From the NCBI RefSeq assembly GCF_034314085.1, contig NZ_JAVIWI010000001.1, positions 2,418,001-2,482,000 of the forward strand: DNA of 64,000 bases. The letters are read 5' to 3'. Shown here piece by piece: positions 1 to 9,746 of the stretch (the stretch's first letter is position 1; every line of letters begins with the position of its first letter). This DNA comes from Undibacterium sp. 5I1 (lineage in GTDB: Bacteria; Pseudomonadota; Gammaproteobacteria; Burkholderiales; Burkholderiaceae_D). Position numbers and translations under genes: made by a program. Below the pieces are notes generated by a model. The model had not been told where the DNA came from and searched no databases. It was given only the letters and a program-made list of their open reading frames with translations.

Positions 1-1
1 G

Positions 2-1816
2 GTGTTGGTACCCATTGCCAGCTTGATGATGGGTGGCGTGTTCTTACATTTTCATACCTTTTTTGGACGTGATGCCGGTGTCACGATGCTGATGATGCTG
101 CTGGCTTGCAAGCTATTAGAGATGCATGCCAAACGTGATTTATTTGTGGTGCTGTATCTGAGTTTTTTTCTGTTGCTGACACAGTTTTTAGATACCCAAA
201 CCATAGGAAGTGCTGCATTTGCCTTGTGTGCCGTGATTGCGCTGCTAACAGCGCAATTGTCGTTTAACTATACGGGCGTTGTGCCACCTTTGATGCAACG
301 TATTAAATTAGGATTATTGATACTGGCTTTGGCGATTCCGTTAACCATTGTTGCGTTTTATTTATTCCCCCGATTACAGGGTCCGCTTTGGAGTTTGCCT
401 AGTGATGCCAATACCGGACGCAGTGGATTATCGGACTCTATGACGCCTGGAAATATCAGTAAGTTAGCGCTTTCTGAGGATATTGCTTTCCGAGTTAAAT
501 TCCCCGATTTGGCAATCAATACTGCTCCTCAAAAATCACTTCTATATTGGCGTGGAATCGTCCTTAGCCATTTTGACGGCAGCAGCTGGACCCATGCCGA
601 GTCCCCCAAATATCGTAGTAGAGATAACACCATTAGTTTCAGCGGAGCCAAAATACGTCAAGAAATCATCATGGAATCGCAAGGGCAACGCTGGCTATTT
701 GGACTGGATTTACCCAATGAATCAGCCTCAATCAATGACCTTGGCAGTTCGCTCAATACACAAGGCGAACTCAGCGCAACCCAAGCGATCAATCGCCGTA
801 TGCGATATGAAGTAACATCGCAACCCCAATACAGATGGCAACCAGAATTAAGTCTCAGGGATCTGCAAACAGAAGTTGCATTGCCAGCGGGTTTTAATCC
901 TCGCACCCTGGCTTTTGCGGCAGATTTACGCCAACGTGCATCAGATGATAAAAGTCTGATTCAGGCAGTGCTACACTTTTTTAGGACAGAAAAATTTAGC
1001 TACACATTAGAACCTCCGCTGTTAGGAAAAAATAGTGTAGATGATTTTTTATTCAATTCACGCGCAGGATTTTGTGAGCACTATGCCAGCGCATTTGTAG
1101 TATTGATGCGAGCTGTTGACATACCAGCGAGGGTAGTCACTGGTTACCAGGGCGGTGAGATGAATTTAGTTGATGGCTTTATGGAAGTGCGTCAATCCGA
1201 TGCACATGCCTGGGCAGAAGTTTGGTTGCAAGACCAAGGCTGGGTCAGAGTTGACCCTACCGCAGCGGTCGCACCTGAACGTATCAACTTAAATTTAAGT
1301 TCTATTTTGAATCGTCGTGGATTCAGCGAATTTATGAATCTTGGCGCAGAGAGTAAATCTTTACTATCCCGGATGCGCATGCAATTAGATGCTGTCAACA
1401 ACTCGTGGAACCAATGGGTGTTAAATTACAACCCCGCAAAACAAGTGGATTTTTTACGTACGTTAGGCTTAGGAGAATTAGACTGGCCTAAATTGATGCT
1501 AGTTTTTTTCGCCATCGGGACAGTGCTTATTGGACTAATTGCATTGCCGCTTTTGTACCATCGACCTAAACTCGCGCCCCTCGATAAGTTATACTTTTCT
1601 TTATGTAAAAAGCTGGCAGATAAAAAATATCCACGTTTGTTGCACGAAGGGCCGACTGCATATACGAGTCGTCTGAAAAGCAAACTACCGGAAGCGCTAT
1701 TTATACCCGTCCAAAGCTTTTTAGCTTTATACGCAGCAACCAAATATGGCGACTCGAAACAGCCAATGTCTAGTGTACTGGCTCAACTTAAAACTCTCTT
1801 AGCGCAATGTCGCTGA
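2..1816 (+). CDS. tgpA: Transglutaminase-like membrane protein, TgpA/DUF3488 type (5' partial)
   Basis: The visible 604 residues start inside the N-terminal membrane region, so the gene begins before the window. Several hydrophobic segments (about residues 1-125) precede a periplasmic transglutaminase-like domain with the Cys of AGFCEHYASAF (Cys358 in visible numbering), the His of SDAHAWAEVW and the Asp of VRVDPTA, the usual catalytic triad. A further membrane helix (about 500-520) leads to a short C-terminal DUF4129-like tail. TgpA proteins are inner-membrane, periplasm-facing enzymes of uncertain substrate, usually downstream of a MoxR ATPase and DUF58 gene, which would lie to the left. 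mltB follows after 34 bases. The family call is strong; the true start is not visible. Confidence 0.85.
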   Translation: MLVPIASLMMGGVFLHFHTFFGRDAGVTMLMMLLACKLLEMHAKRDLFVVLYLSFFLLLTQFLDTQTIGSAAFALCAVIALLTAQLSFNYTGVVPPLMQRIKLGLLILALAIPLTIVAFYLFPRLQGPLWSLPSDANTGRSGLSDSMTPGNISKLALSEDIAFRVKFPDLAINTAPQKSLLYWRGIVLSHFDGSSWTHAESPKYRSRDNTISFSGAKIRQEIIMESQGQRWLFGLDLPNESASINDLGSSLNTQGELSATQAINRRMRYEVTSQPQYRWQPELSLRDLQTEVALPAGFNPRTLAFAADLRQRASDDKSLIQAVLHFFRTEKFSYTLEPPLLGKNSVDDFLFNSRAGFCEHYASAFVVLMRAVDIPARVVTGYQGGEMNLVDGFMEVRQSDAHAWAEVWLQDQGWVRVDPTAAVAPERINLNLSSILNRRGFSEFMNLGAESKSLLSRMRMQLDAVNNSWNQWVLNYNPAKQVDFLRTLGLGELDWPKLMLVFFAIGTVLIGLIALPLLYHRPKLAPLDKLYFSLCKKLADKKYPRLLHEGPTAYTSRLKSKLPEALFIPVQSFLALYAATKYGDSKQPMSSVLAQLKTLLAQCR

Positions 1817-1850
1817 CCAGACGAATCTGAATGTCTTCCATTATATTTCT

Positions 1851-2969
1851 ATGACTAATTTACGTACTAAACTGAACAAACTTCCTAATCAGCTTTTATT
1901 AGCCGTAATTATCACTATCACTAGCCTATTGACTGTTGCACCCAACGCCGATGCGGCACGCAAAAAACTATCCAAGGACCAAGAGCAATCAGCTAATAGT
2001 GCTGAGTTTGTGCACTTTGCTCAATGGAAAGAGGTGAGTGAGTTTATTGACCAGATGGTTATTAAACATGATTTTGATAAAGCCGAGCTAGTCAATAATT
2101 TTGATAAAACCCGCTATATAGAATCAGCTATCCAGTTAATGAAGCCAGCGCCAGGTGGACGTCCCAAAAACTGGAAAGCTTACCGTGCACGGTTTGTGGA
2201 TGCGCACAGGATTGATGCTGGCATCGCATTCTGGGATAGGTATGCCAATGCTCTAAATCGTGCCGAGGCTCAATACGGCGTACCGCCAGATATCATCGTA
2301 GGCTTGATTGGGGTAGAAACGGTATTTGGCCGGAATACCGGCAACTTCCGCGTCATGGATGCATTGACTACACTGGCTTTTGCTTATCCTGATACACCAA
2401 CACGTACTGCGCGTATGGAGTTCTTCCGGTCAGAATTAGAGAATATGTTGTTACTCTCCCGTGAATCACAGGTTGATCCCTTCAGTTTTAAAGGATCTTA
2501 TGCTGGCGCAATTGGCTGGTCACAATTTATGCCGAGCAGTATCCGTAAATTTGCTGTTGATTTCGATGGTGATGGAAAAATCGATCTGTCAGGTTCGCCA
2601 ACAGATGCGATTGGCAGCGTCGCCAATTACTTATCGCTGCATGGCTGGAAAAAAAATGTTCCTACCGTATTCCCTGCAAGCTTAGCGATCGGAGACGAGC
2701 AAATCAGTTTATTAGACAGCTTTTTAGGGCAAGGATTAAGAGCGAGTTACAAGCTAGATGAACTGAAGACGGTAGCAACGACGGCAAGTCAAGATGCACC
2801 CGAATCTTTGCTATATGGATTAGTCAATTTGCAAAATGGAAATGAACCGACCGAATATTGGTTAGCGACGGATAATTTTTTTGCCATTACGCAATACAAT
2901 CGGAGCTACTTTTACGCTATGTCTGTGATCGATTTAGGGAAAGTGATTGCAGCAGCACGAAATAAATAA
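1851..2969 (+). CDS. mltB: Membrane-bound lytic murein transglycosylase B
   Basis: This 372-residue protein cleaves the glycan strands of peptidoglycan, leaving 1,6-anhydromuramic ends. An N-terminal hydrophobic signal segment (about residues 14-36) ends near ADA; no clear lipobox Cys is visible, so it may be a soluble periplasmic form. The catalytic Glu is Glu156 in GLIGVETVFGRNTG, followed by the family blocks RVMDALTTLAFAYP and GAIGWSQFMPSS and an EF-hand-like DFDGDGKIDL segment. It lies 34 bases after the transglutaminase gene on the same strand and is probably cotranscribed with it. The length fits SltB/MltB family members of about 350-400 residues. Confidence 0.92.
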   Translation: MTNLRTKLNKLPNQLLLAVIITITSLLTVAPNADAARKKLSKDQEQSANSAEFVHFAQWKEVSEFIDQMVIKHDFDKAELVNNFDKTRYIESAIQLMKPAPGGRPKNWKAYRARFVDAHRIDAGIAFWDRYANALNRAEAQYGVPPDIIVGLIGVETVFGRNTGNFRVMDALTTLAFAYPDTPTRTARMEFFRSELENMLLLSRESQVDPFSFKGSYAGAIGWSQFMPSSIRKFAVDFDGDGKIDLSGSPTDAIGSVANYLSLHGWKKNVPTVFPASLAIGDEQISLLDSFLGQGLRASYKLDELKTVATTASQDAPESLLYGLVNLQNGNEPTEYWLATDNFFAITQYNRSYFYAMSVIDLGKVIAAARNK

Positions 2970-3236
2970 ACAAGAAGGAAAATCTTGCTTTTCAGAATTT
3001 TTTATAGCTCGATAAGATTTTCGCCGATTAATATTGCTAAATAGTATGTTTTAAACTACAGTAACATTATCGAATGATACATTTATGTGTAAAAAGACAA
3101 TGTGTCAAGAGATTTAACAATGTTTTGCTATTTTTCTAGCAAGAAAAAGCATTTTAAAGATACAATATTACCGTTTGATTAATTTTTTATTGAGGCAACT
3201 TTTTTTGCTTTAAATAAGCTAAATAGCGAGGTAATT

Positions 3237-3545
3237 ATGGCAAATCTGACACAGCTTGAATCCGATGAGATTGACTACGATCCGAATAATCTTCTGGATA
3301 CGTTGATTAAACAATTGCACTTGAAAAACGACGCAGCTTTGTCCAGAGCGTTAGAAGTAGCACCACCAGTTATTAGTAAAATCCGTCACCGTCGTTTGCC
3401 TGTAGGTGCATCACTGTTAATTCGTATGCATGAAATTAGCGATGTCAGCATCAAAGATTTACGCGAGTTGATGGGTGATCGCCGCGCAAAATTCCGTATC
3501 AGCGACAAGCAATTCAAACCAAAAGACGCTGCGGATAATAGTTAA
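3237..3545 (+). CDS. Small helix-turn-helix protein (Cro/CI-like), function unknown
   Basis: The 102-residue product has a predicted HTH region in residues 25-70 (LLDTLIKQLHLKNDAALSRALEVAPPVISKIRHRR, broken by its recognition helix around PPVISKIRHRR), which resembles XRE-type DNA-binding domains without an effector domain. The start is supported by GAGGTAATT just before the ATG. It stands alone: 267 bases of AT-rich non-coding DNA lie upstream and a perfect 16-bp-stem terminator directly downstream. Such an isolated, strongly terminated gene suggests an autonomous regulator, but its target cannot be told from the sequence. Confidence 0.75.
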   Translation: MANLTQLESDEIDYDPNNLLDTLIKQLHLKNDAALSRALEVAPPVISKIRHRRLPVGASLLIRMHEISDVSIKDLRELMGDRRAKFRISDKQFKPKDAADNS

Positions 3546-3583
3546 TTTGGTACGACATCATAAGTGTCGTTAGCCAATATGAG

Positions 3584-3623
3584 AATACCGTAGATGTACC
3601 CAAGTACATCTACGGTATTTTTT
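3584..3623 (+). terminator. Rho-independent terminator of the small HTH gene
   Basis: A perfect 16-bp inverted repeat (AATACCGTAGATGTAC pairing with GTACATCTACGGTATT) with a CCAA loop is followed by four more T residues. It sits between two convergent genes and terminates the plus-strand gene; the other strand lacks a T-run after the stem. Confidence 0.9.
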
Positions 3624-3652
3624 CGTCTGTCATATCGACAAACTGCTGTAAT

Positions 3653-4555
3653 TTAAGCTGGGAAAACCCCAGTAGACAAATAACGGTCGCCACGATCACA
3701 CACGATAAACACTATAGTTGCGTTCTCAACTGTATGCGCTATACGCAAAGCGACTTCACAAGCACCAGCTGCTGAAATCCCACAAAATATACCTTCTTCT
3801 GCAGCCATGCGACGAGCCATGTGCTCGGCATCAGACTGACTCACTGACTCCTCTTGGTCAACTCTGGCCTTGTCATAAATTTTAGGCAAATAAGCTTCTG
3901 GCCATTTCCGAATTCCTGGAATCGAGGATCCCTCCTCTGGCTGTGCACCGATAATGCGTATGGCTTGGTTTTGCTCTTTCAGATAGGCAGATACGCCCAT
4001 TATGGTGCCGGTAGTTCCCATAGCACTGACGAAATGGGTTACCCGACCTTCAGTATCACGCCAAATTTCTGGCCCTGTAGTTTCGTAATGAGCCAAAGGA
4101 TTATCAGGATTAGCAAATTGATCCAGAATCACGCCCTTAGCTTCTTTTTGCATTTGCTCTGCAAGATCTCTGGCGTATTCCATACCACCTGTTTTAGGGG
4201 TCAATATAATCTGTGCACCGTATGCTGCCATGCTTTGACGACGTTCTATACTCAAATTCTCCGGCATCAACAGTACCATTTTGTATCCGCGCATGGCAGC
4301 AGCCATGGCTAACGCAATGCCGGTGTTGCCGCTAGTGGCTTCAATCAAGGTATCACCGGGTTTAATTCGACCACGCTCTTCTGCACGCTTGATCATAGAC
4401 AATGCAGGCCTATCTTTAACGGATCCTGCTGGATTATTACCTTCTAACTTACCTAAAATAATATTATTACGTCGTTTAATTTCCGCACTGGGAATACGTT
4501 GCAACATAACGAGCGGGGTATTTCCTATAGTGTCTTCAATCGTCAGATAAGGCAT
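3653..4555 (-). CDS. cysM: Cysteine synthase B
   Basis: A pyridoxal-phosphate enzyme that makes cysteine from O-acetylserine with sulfide or thiosulfate in the cytoplasm. The PLP lysine is Lys47 in NPAGSVKDRP; the phosphate-binding loop EATSGNTGIALAM and the substrate loop around GAQPEEGSSIPGIRKWPEAYLP are present. At 300 residues it is the short CysM form, not the longer CysK. The sequence IVCDRGDRYLSTGVF near the C-terminus is typical for CysM of proteobacteria. It is a single gene, convergent with the HTH gene; the comEA-like gene upstream on the same strand is separated by a terminator. Confidence 0.95.
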   Translation of the reverse strand: MPYLTIEDTIGNTPLVMLQRIPSAEIKRRNNIILGKLEGNNPAGSVKDRPALSMIKRAEERGRIKPGDTLIEATSGNTGIALAMAAAMRGYKMVLLMPENLSIERRQSMAAYGAQIILTPKTGGMEYARDLAEQMQKEAKGVILDQFANPDNPLAHYETTGPEIWRDTEGRVTHFVSAMGTTGTIMGVSAYLKEQNQAIRIIGAQPEEGSSIPGIRKWPEAYLPKIYDKARVDQEESVSQSDAEHMARRMAAEEGIFCGISAAGACEVALRIAHTVENATIVFIVCDRGDRYLSTGVFPA

Positions 4556-4653
4556 AGTCGCTAGTAAGCAATTTAATATAAAACATCATTCTAAACGCTG
4601 TAGCAGCTTGCTGCTCACCACACGGCATTGTTGTCAGGAGAATTTGCGGCAAT

Positions 4654-4690
4654 AAAAAAACATCTCCTGCAAGCAAGAGATGTTTTTGTT
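4654..4690 (-). terminator. Rho-independent terminator after the comEA-like gene
   Basis: On the minus strand AAAACATCTC pairs with GAGATGTTTT around a 10-base loop and is followed by further T residues. It lies between the end of the ComEA-like gene and the start of cysM, so it separates the two transcripts. Confidence 0.85.
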
Positions 4691-4749
4691 TTTTAAACCT
4701 TTAATGCGCTCACATACCGACAACATAAAACGGAAGCATAAAACCAAAT

Positions 4750-5151
4750 TTACTTCGATGCAGATGCCTTAGCAGACGCAGCAGGTACCGCAACCGAGGC
4801 AGCCGCAGATGCAGTCGCTGCTTTATCCGCTTTCATCGGTTTAGCGACTTTTTCTGCTGCTGGCTTTGCTGGCGCACCAGTCTTAGCCTGACCGTTAACG
4901 GTCAAACCGGCCTCAGACAATTTGACTGCACTTTTTGCGCCAACGCCTTTAACGCGAGTTTCAAAATCCGCCCAATCTTTGAAATTGCCACCTTTAGTAC
5001 GCTCGTCAATAATCGCTTTAGATTTGGCAGGACCAATACCTTTGATACCATCCAAAGCAGCTTGATCGCCTTTATTTACATCAACATCAGCAAAGGCAAA
5101 TCCCATGGAGACGACCATTGCTGCGACTGCTAATAATAATTTCTTGAACAT
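4750..5151 (-). CDS. comEA: ComEA-like helix-hairpin-helix secreted DNA-binding protein
   Basis: The 133-residue product has a signal peptide (residues 1-21, ending AFA) and then two helix-hairpin-helix motifs: LDGIKGIGPAKSKAIIDER and VKGVGAKSAVKLSEAG. This is the ComEA layout, a periplasmic DNA-binding protein that helps natural transformation by pulling DNA across the outer membrane. The C-terminal third is a low-complexity Ala/Lys/Pro tail of the type seen in Oxalobacteraceae versions. It is monocistronic. Short HHH proteins are widespread, so the competence role is inferred from the family and not proven here; the tandem pilin genes later in the window are consistent with it. Confidence 0.8.
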   Translation of the reverse strand: MFKKLLLAVAAMVVSMGFAFADVDVNKGDQAALDGIKGIGPAKSKAIIDERTKGGNFKDWADFETRVKGVGAKSAVKLSEAGLTVNGQAKTGAPAKPAAEKVAKPMKADKAATASAAASVAVPAASAKASASK

Positions 5152-5292
5152 ATGAGTACTCCCGAATTAAGTAAATTAACTACGTCTATTTAACTGCCAG
5201 ACCAGATAGAACGATGTATCTCGTTCTGTATCAATTAACGACTTACGGCCATACAGGTTGACAGTCAAAAGAATATTAACATTAAATTAACA

Positions 5293-6222
5293 TTAATTAA
5301 CAGACGCAAATAACTCTTCTTTAGAAACCGTAGCAGTACCTAGCTTACCTACCACAATACCGCCAGCACGATTGGCAAGCATTACGGCATCTTGTAAGCT
5401 CATACCAGACGCGATACTTGCTGCCATAGTTGCAATCACGGTATCACCTGCACCTGAAACGTCATACACCTCACGCGCCATAGCGGGCACATGCGTTACC
5501 TCTGTTGCTGTGTATAAACTCATTCCCTCTTCAGAGCGAGTGAGCAGCAATGCCTGTAAATCTAATTTCTGACGTAGTGCCTGGACTTTCTCTGTCAACT
5601 CTGCCTCATTTGCCCACTCACCAATGACTTGGCGCAATTCAGACTTATTAGGCGTCAGCATTGTAGCGCCAGCGTAGCGTAGAAAATCACTTCCTTTCGG
5701 ATCTACCAATACTGGCTTACCAGCAAGACGGGCAGCAGAAATCATCGCCGCCACATTGACCAGACTACCTTTGGCATAATCGGACAAGACAATTAAATCG
5801 TAATCGGCAATCAGAGCGTTAAAACGGGATAGTTTATCTTTGAGTACATGCTCAGTAGGTTTTTCTTCAAAGTCAATTCGCAGTAGTTGTTGCTGGCGAC
5901 CGATGACGCGTAACTTAATGATGGTAGAAATGCTTGTATCACGGCTTAAATAACTAGTAATGCCAGACTGAGTCAATAAGCGCTCAACGATATGACCCGC
6001 CTCGTCCTCACCAATCACACCTAACAAACCCGCCTGCAAACCCAACGCCACCGTATTGCGCGCCACATTAGCGGCACCACCAAGACGCTCCTCGCGTCTT
6101 TCAACACGAACGATAGGCACAGGTGCCTCAGGAGAAATCCGGTTGACGTCGCCAAACCAATAGCGATCCAACATGACGTCGCCAGCAACCAAAATACGCT
6201 TAGATTCCAACATACTGATCAT
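5293..6222 (-). CDS. rfaE1: D-glycero-beta-D-manno-heptose-7-phosphate kinase
   Basis: A PfkB/ribokinase-family enzyme that phosphorylates heptose-7-phosphate at C1 in ADP-heptose synthesis for the LPS inner core. The N-terminal [23 protein letters not shown] and the GGAANVARN glycine pair, and the C-terminal catalytic [12 protein letters not shown] motif, are clear. At 309 residues it has only the kinase domain; the nucleotidyltransferase half of HldE is missing, as is usual in Burkholderiales, where it is a separate gene. Its ATG overlaps the ugd stop codon by four bases, so it is translationally coupled to ugd. Confidence 0.93.
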   Translation of the reverse strand: MISMLESKRILVAGDVMLDRYWFGDVNRISPEAPVPIVRVERREERLGGAANVARNTVALGLQAGLLGVIGEDEAGHIVERLLTQSGITSYLSRDTSISTIIKLRVIGRQQQLLRIDFEEKPTEHVLKDKLSRFNALIADYDLIVLSDYAKGSLVNVAAMISAARLAGKPVLVDPKGSDFLRYAGATMLTPNKSELRQVIGEWANEAELTEKVQALRQKLDLQALLLTRSEEGMSLYTATEVTHVPAMAREVYDVSGAGDTVIATMAASIASGMSLQDAVMLANRAGGIVVGKLGTATVSKEELFASVN

Positions 6223-7592
6223 CCGCGCGTCAACACTGAGCGACCGATGCCATGGTATTCGATACCGATTTCGGTCATCACAGCAGGCTCAAATAAATTA
6301 CGTCCATCAAAAATGACAGGCTGCGTCAGAAGCGATTTAACTTGGTCAAAATCTGGGCTACGAAATGCTTTCCACTCGGTCACAATCGCTAATGCATCTG
6401 CTTTTACCAAGGCATCCATAGGATTACTGGCAAAGCGAATTTTCTCTAATAATTCTGGAGTATCAGCAAAATCTAGTGCAAAAACCCGCTTGGCTTCAGG
6501 CATAGAAACTGGATCATAAACCGCAACAGTAGCGCCTTTACGCAATAATTCCGCCAACAAAACGCGGGAAGAGGCAGCGCGCATATCATCGGTATTCGGT
6601 TTAAATGCCAGGCCCCAAATCGCAAAATGCCTACCGCTGAGATCATCACCAAATCGCTTGACGATTTTCTTACCGAGTACCAATTTCTGCTGCTCGTTTA
6701 CAGCTTCAACGGCTTGTAAAACAAGTAAATCCAAACCGTAGTCTTGCGCTGTACGCTCGAGAGCTTGTACGTCTTTAGGAAAGCAAGAGCCACCATAGCC
6801 ACAACCAGCGTACAAGAAACTATGTCCAATACGCGGATCAGAGCCGATCCCATGTCGTACCGCCTCAATATCAGCACCAACATGATCTGCCAGATTGGCT
6901 AATTCATTCATAAACGAGATACGCGTCGCCAACATAGCATTAGCAGCGTATTTCGTAAATTCAGCAGAACGTACATCCATCCAATAAGTGCGCTCATGAT
7001 TGCGGTTAAAAGGCATGTACAGCTTCTTCATCTGTGAGCGTGCCTGATTACCTTGTGGCGTATCGTCGCAACCAATCACAATCCGATCAGGGCGCATAAA
7101 ATCTTCGACTGCTGCCCCCTCTTTCAAAAATTCTGGATTAGATACAACGGAGAATTGACCATCTGAATTACGTGCAATTAACTCCGTTTTTAAAGCATCA
7201 GAAACCTTATCAGCCGTACCAACTGGCACAGTAGATTTATCGACTATGACTTTAAAGCCAGTCATATATTTGCCGATATTGCGCGCAGCGGCCAAGACAT
7301 ATTGCAAGTCGGCAGAACCGTCTTCATCCGGTGGAGTACCGACTGCAATAAACTGTACCTCACCATGGCTGACACTAGCCTCGATATCCGTAGAAAACTG
7401 GATACGGCCAGCAGCACGGTTACGCGCCACTAATTCTTCCAGGCCTGGCTCATGAATAGGAATCCCGCCATTATTTAAAATATCGATTTTGCGCTGATCA
7501 ACGTCAAGGCAAAATACATCGTTACCGAGTTCTGCCAAACAGGCACCAGTCACTAAGCCAACGTAACCCGTACCAATAATTGTAATTTTCAT
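6219..7592 (-). CDS. ugd: UDP-glucose 6-dehydrogenase
   Basis: Oxidises UDP-glucose to UDP-glucuronate with two NAD+, supplying sugar for surface polysaccharide or lipid A decoration. The N-terminal Rossmann motif [17 protein letters not shown] and the active-site Cys in [16 protein letters not shown] are present, followed by the central dimer domain and the UDP-binding C-terminal domain. The length of 457 residues is normal. It is the first gene of a pair with rfaE1 and lies about 60 bases after lapB on the same strand. The cluster therefore groups LPS precursor enzymes with the LPS regulators LapAB. Confidence 0.95.
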   Translation of the reverse strand: MKITIIGTGYVGLVTGACLAELGNDVFCLDVDQRKIDILNNGGIPIHEPGLEELVARNRAAGRIQFSTDIEASVSHGEVQFIAVGTPPDEDGSADLQYVLAAARNIGKYMTGFKVIVDKSTVPVGTADKVSDALKTELIARNSDGQFSVVSNPEFLKEGAAVEDFMRPDRIVIGCDDTPQGNQARSQMKKLYMPFNRNHERTYWMDVRSAEFTKYAANAMLATRISFMNELANLADHVGADIEAVRHGIGSDPRIGHSFLYAGCGYGGSCFPKDVQALERTAQDYGLDLLVLQAVEAVNEQQKLVLGKKIVKRFGDDLSGRHFAIWGLAFKPNTDDMRAASSRVLLAELLRKGATVAVYDPVSMPEAKRVFALDFADTPELLEKIRFASNPMDALVKADALAIVTEWKAFRSPDFDQVKSLLTQPVIFDGRNLFEPAVMTEIGIEYHGIGRSVLTRG

Positions 7593-7649
7593 GTTGTGAT
7601 CACAATCCTATTTAAGTTTTTACATTTTTATTTTTACAAAAATAAAAAA

Positions 7650-8825
7650 TTAATTCATTACGTTTAATTCTTCTGTACGACGTGGCGGATACGTTTCCCA
7701 GCGACTACATCCCGGACATTGCCAATAAAATTGACGCGCTTTAAAACCACAATGGGAACATTGGTAGCGCGCTAGTTTTTGTGCATAACCATGTACCAGA
7801 TTTTTAACCATAGAGAGCTCAGGTCTAATGTCTGGCGGAGCCGACATCAAGCGCGCATCAAGCAATTTGTCCAAACCTAACAAGGTCGGCGTTCTACGCA
7901 ATTCATCGCTGACTAATTGATTTGCAGCGCTAACTGTATCCAACTCCAGAGTCGCCTTAAATACGACCTCCAACAGGTCAATCGAGGATGCTTCGGCAAG
8001 ATAGCCTCTGAGCAAATTCAAACCCTCCTGAGGTCTCTCAAGCTTGCGATAACCATCCATCAATCTTTGCGCCACTAAAGCAACATGAGGAACACTTTGC
8101 TGTTCTACTCTGCGCCAGGCCAACAAGGCCTTTTCTATGTCACCGTTAGTTAGATGTACATCCCCCATCAGAATTGCGGCACGCACATTATGTCTATCTG
8201 CTGCCAAGGCCTTATCTAACATCGCTAATGCTGCATCAGAATGCGTATGCACCAATTCGTCCTGTGCGATCTCACAATAAAATTGAGCGATTTCTTTTTG
8301 CCTGCCGCCTGCACCAGATTCTTGCAATGCATAAGCTGCCTCAATCGCCCTTGCCCATTCTTTTTCACGCTGATAAATTTCCAGCAAAGCACGTCTGGCT
8401 TGTATTGCATATTGACCAGCAACTAGCTGATTAAAAGTTTCTTCAGCTCGATCTAATAAACCAGCTTTGAGGTAATCCTGACCTAGTTCAAACATTGCCT
8501 GTGTTTGCTGATCAAGTGGTAAATCAGGACGGGACAACAAGTTTTGATGAACTCGAATAGCGCGTTCTGTTTCGCCACGACGACGGAATAAATTACCTAG
8601 CGCAAAGTGCAACTCTACTGTCTCAGGATCAAGTTTAACTATCTCGATAAAGGCATCGATCGCTTTATCGTGCTGATCGTTTAATAGAAAATTTAGACCC
8701 TTAAAATAACCGCGAGGCAAACTACGGGACTCTGAAAGAAGCTGGCGAATATCGACCCGGGCAGCAATCCAGCCAAGTGAAAAAAATAGGGGGATGCCAA
8801 GCAACCACCAGATATCAAATTCCAT
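7650..8825 (-). CDS. lapB: LapB/YciM, TPR-rubredoxin regulator of LPS synthesis
   Basis: LapB is an inner-membrane-anchored protein with tetratricopeptide repeats that presents LpxC to the FtsH protease and so sets LPS output. The start is taken at MEFDIWWLLGIPLFF, giving 391 residues and a single N-terminal membrane anchor; an upstream in-frame TTG would add 33 residues of LapA-region sequence. TPR repeats fill roughly residues 35-340. The C-terminus holds a rubredoxin-like metal site, CSHCGF and CPGCSRW, the hallmark of the family. The preceding lapA stop lies 25 bases upstream, so the two are an operon. Confidence 0.93.
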   Translation of the reverse strand: MEFDIWWLLGIPLFFSLGWIAARVDIRQLLSESRSLPRGYFKGLNFLLNDQHDKAIDAFIEIVKLDPETVELHFALGNLFRRRGETERAIRVHQNLLSRPDLPLDQQTQAMFELGQDYLKAGLLDRAEETFNQLVAGQYAIQARRALLEIYQREKEWARAIEAAYALQESGAGGRQKEIAQFYCEIAQDELVHTHSDAALAMLDKALAADRHNVRAAILMGDVHLTNGDIEKALLAWRRVEQQSVPHVALVAQRLMDGYRKLERPQEGLNLLRGYLAEASSIDLLEVVFKATLELDTVSAANQLVSDELRRTPTLLGLDKLLDARLMSAPPDIRPELSMVKNLVHGYAQKLARYQCSHCGFKARQFYWQCPGCSRWETYPPRRTEELNVMN

Positions 8826-8850
8826 ATTTTTATTTATCGCTATATTGGTG

Positions 8851-9165
8851 TTAGATATTACGAACACTATCCGGTTGAGGTGCTTCGGTACTGGCGCGTT
8901 GGGCGGCCAATCTTTCACTTTCAATTTCTGCGATTGTTTTTTTATGTTTTGAGATATCGCGTTTGTGTCGATAAACCATGGGTACCATGGCCAAAATACC
9001 TAGCACTCCGCCAGAGAGGAAGAAGACTAACAACAGAATAACTAAAGGAGCCGATTGTTGGTAACCAAAGAAATATTGCAAGGTCACGATCTGATCATTT
9101 TTGATCGCAAAACCAAAAAAGGCGATGAATAAAATGAGGGTAATAATTCTGGAAATAATTTTCAT
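8851..9165 (-). CDS. lapA: LapA family (DUF1049) inner-membrane protein
   Basis: The 104-residue protein has two transmembrane helices (about residues 3-22 and 40-63) and a charged cytoplasmic coiled tail, the LapA/DUF1049 layout. LapA works with LapB in the assembly and control of lipopolysaccharide. It lies directly upstream of lapB, as in E. coli and most Burkholderiales. The initial hydrophobic IISRIITLILFIAFFGFAIKN segment and the QIVTLQYF stretch are typical for the family. Confidence 0.9.
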   Translation of the reverse strand: MKIISRIITLILFIAFFGFAIKNDQIVTLQYFFGYQQSAPLVILLLVFFLSGGVLGILAMVPMVYRHKRDISKHKKTIAEIESERLAAQRASTEAPQPDSVRNI

Positions 9166-9323
9166 AACAGTATCCTATCTAGGCTCTTATGGAGTTTTTG
9201 ACACCGTAACACAAACTCGATTGTTTACAAGTAATTTGCTGTATCGCAGCAGAATCTATCTACTCAATCAAAAATAAATATGCGAATTATGATTCAACAA
9301 ACTCAGGCTTGAAATTGTACGTG

Positions 9324-9360
9324 AAAAAAAACGGCACATCGGTCAGACCGATATACCGCT
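9324..9360 (-). terminator. Rho-independent terminator after ihfB
   Basis: On the minus strand a stem formed by CGGTATATCGG and CCGATGTGCCG is followed by eight T residues. It lies about 55 bases after the ihfB stop and separates the rpsA-ihfB transcript from lapA-lapB. Confidence 0.85.
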
Positions 9361-9414
9361 TTCATTTTTTTGCATACTTTGTAAGACGCAGGTCACCGAA
9401 ATGACGACCTTCGC

Positions 9415-9720
9415 TTAATCGTCTTGTATCGGTTGCCCTACCATGGCGTCCACTCTTTCACGCAATTCTTTACCTGGTTTAAAGTGTGGAACCCGTTTTT
9501 CAGGAACCATCACCTTGTCACCGGACTTAGGATTACGTCCAATGCGGGGAGGCCGACTGTTCAAGGCAAAGCTGCCAAAACCACGGATTTCGATACGCTG
9601 ACCATTAGCCAGCACATCGGACATTGCATCCAGAATGGTTTTGACAGCGACATCCACATCTTTTGCAACCAGCTGTGGATATCGCTCTGCCAAGCGAGCA
9701 ATCAACTCAGACTTTGTCAT
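9415..9720 (-). CDS. ihfB: Integration host factor beta subunit
   Basis: IHF beta is half of the heterodimer that sharply bends DNA in recombination, replication and sigma-54 transcription. The 101-residue HU-fold protein shows [15 protein letters not shown] at the N-terminus and the DNA-intercalating arm with [22 protein letters not shown]. Its position immediately after rpsA is the universal rpsA-ihfB arrangement of proteobacteria. IHF is relevant locally: both tyrosine integrase action at the island and the sigma-54 pilin promoter generally depend on DNA bending. Confidence 0.96.
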   Translation of the reverse strand: MTKSELIARLAERYPQLVAKDVDVAVKTILDAMSDVLANGQRIEIRGFGSFALNSRPPRIGRNPKSGDKVMVPEKRVPHFKPGKELRERVDAMVGQPIQDD

Positions 9721-9746
9721 CTAAAACTCAGTATCTAAGTTGATGC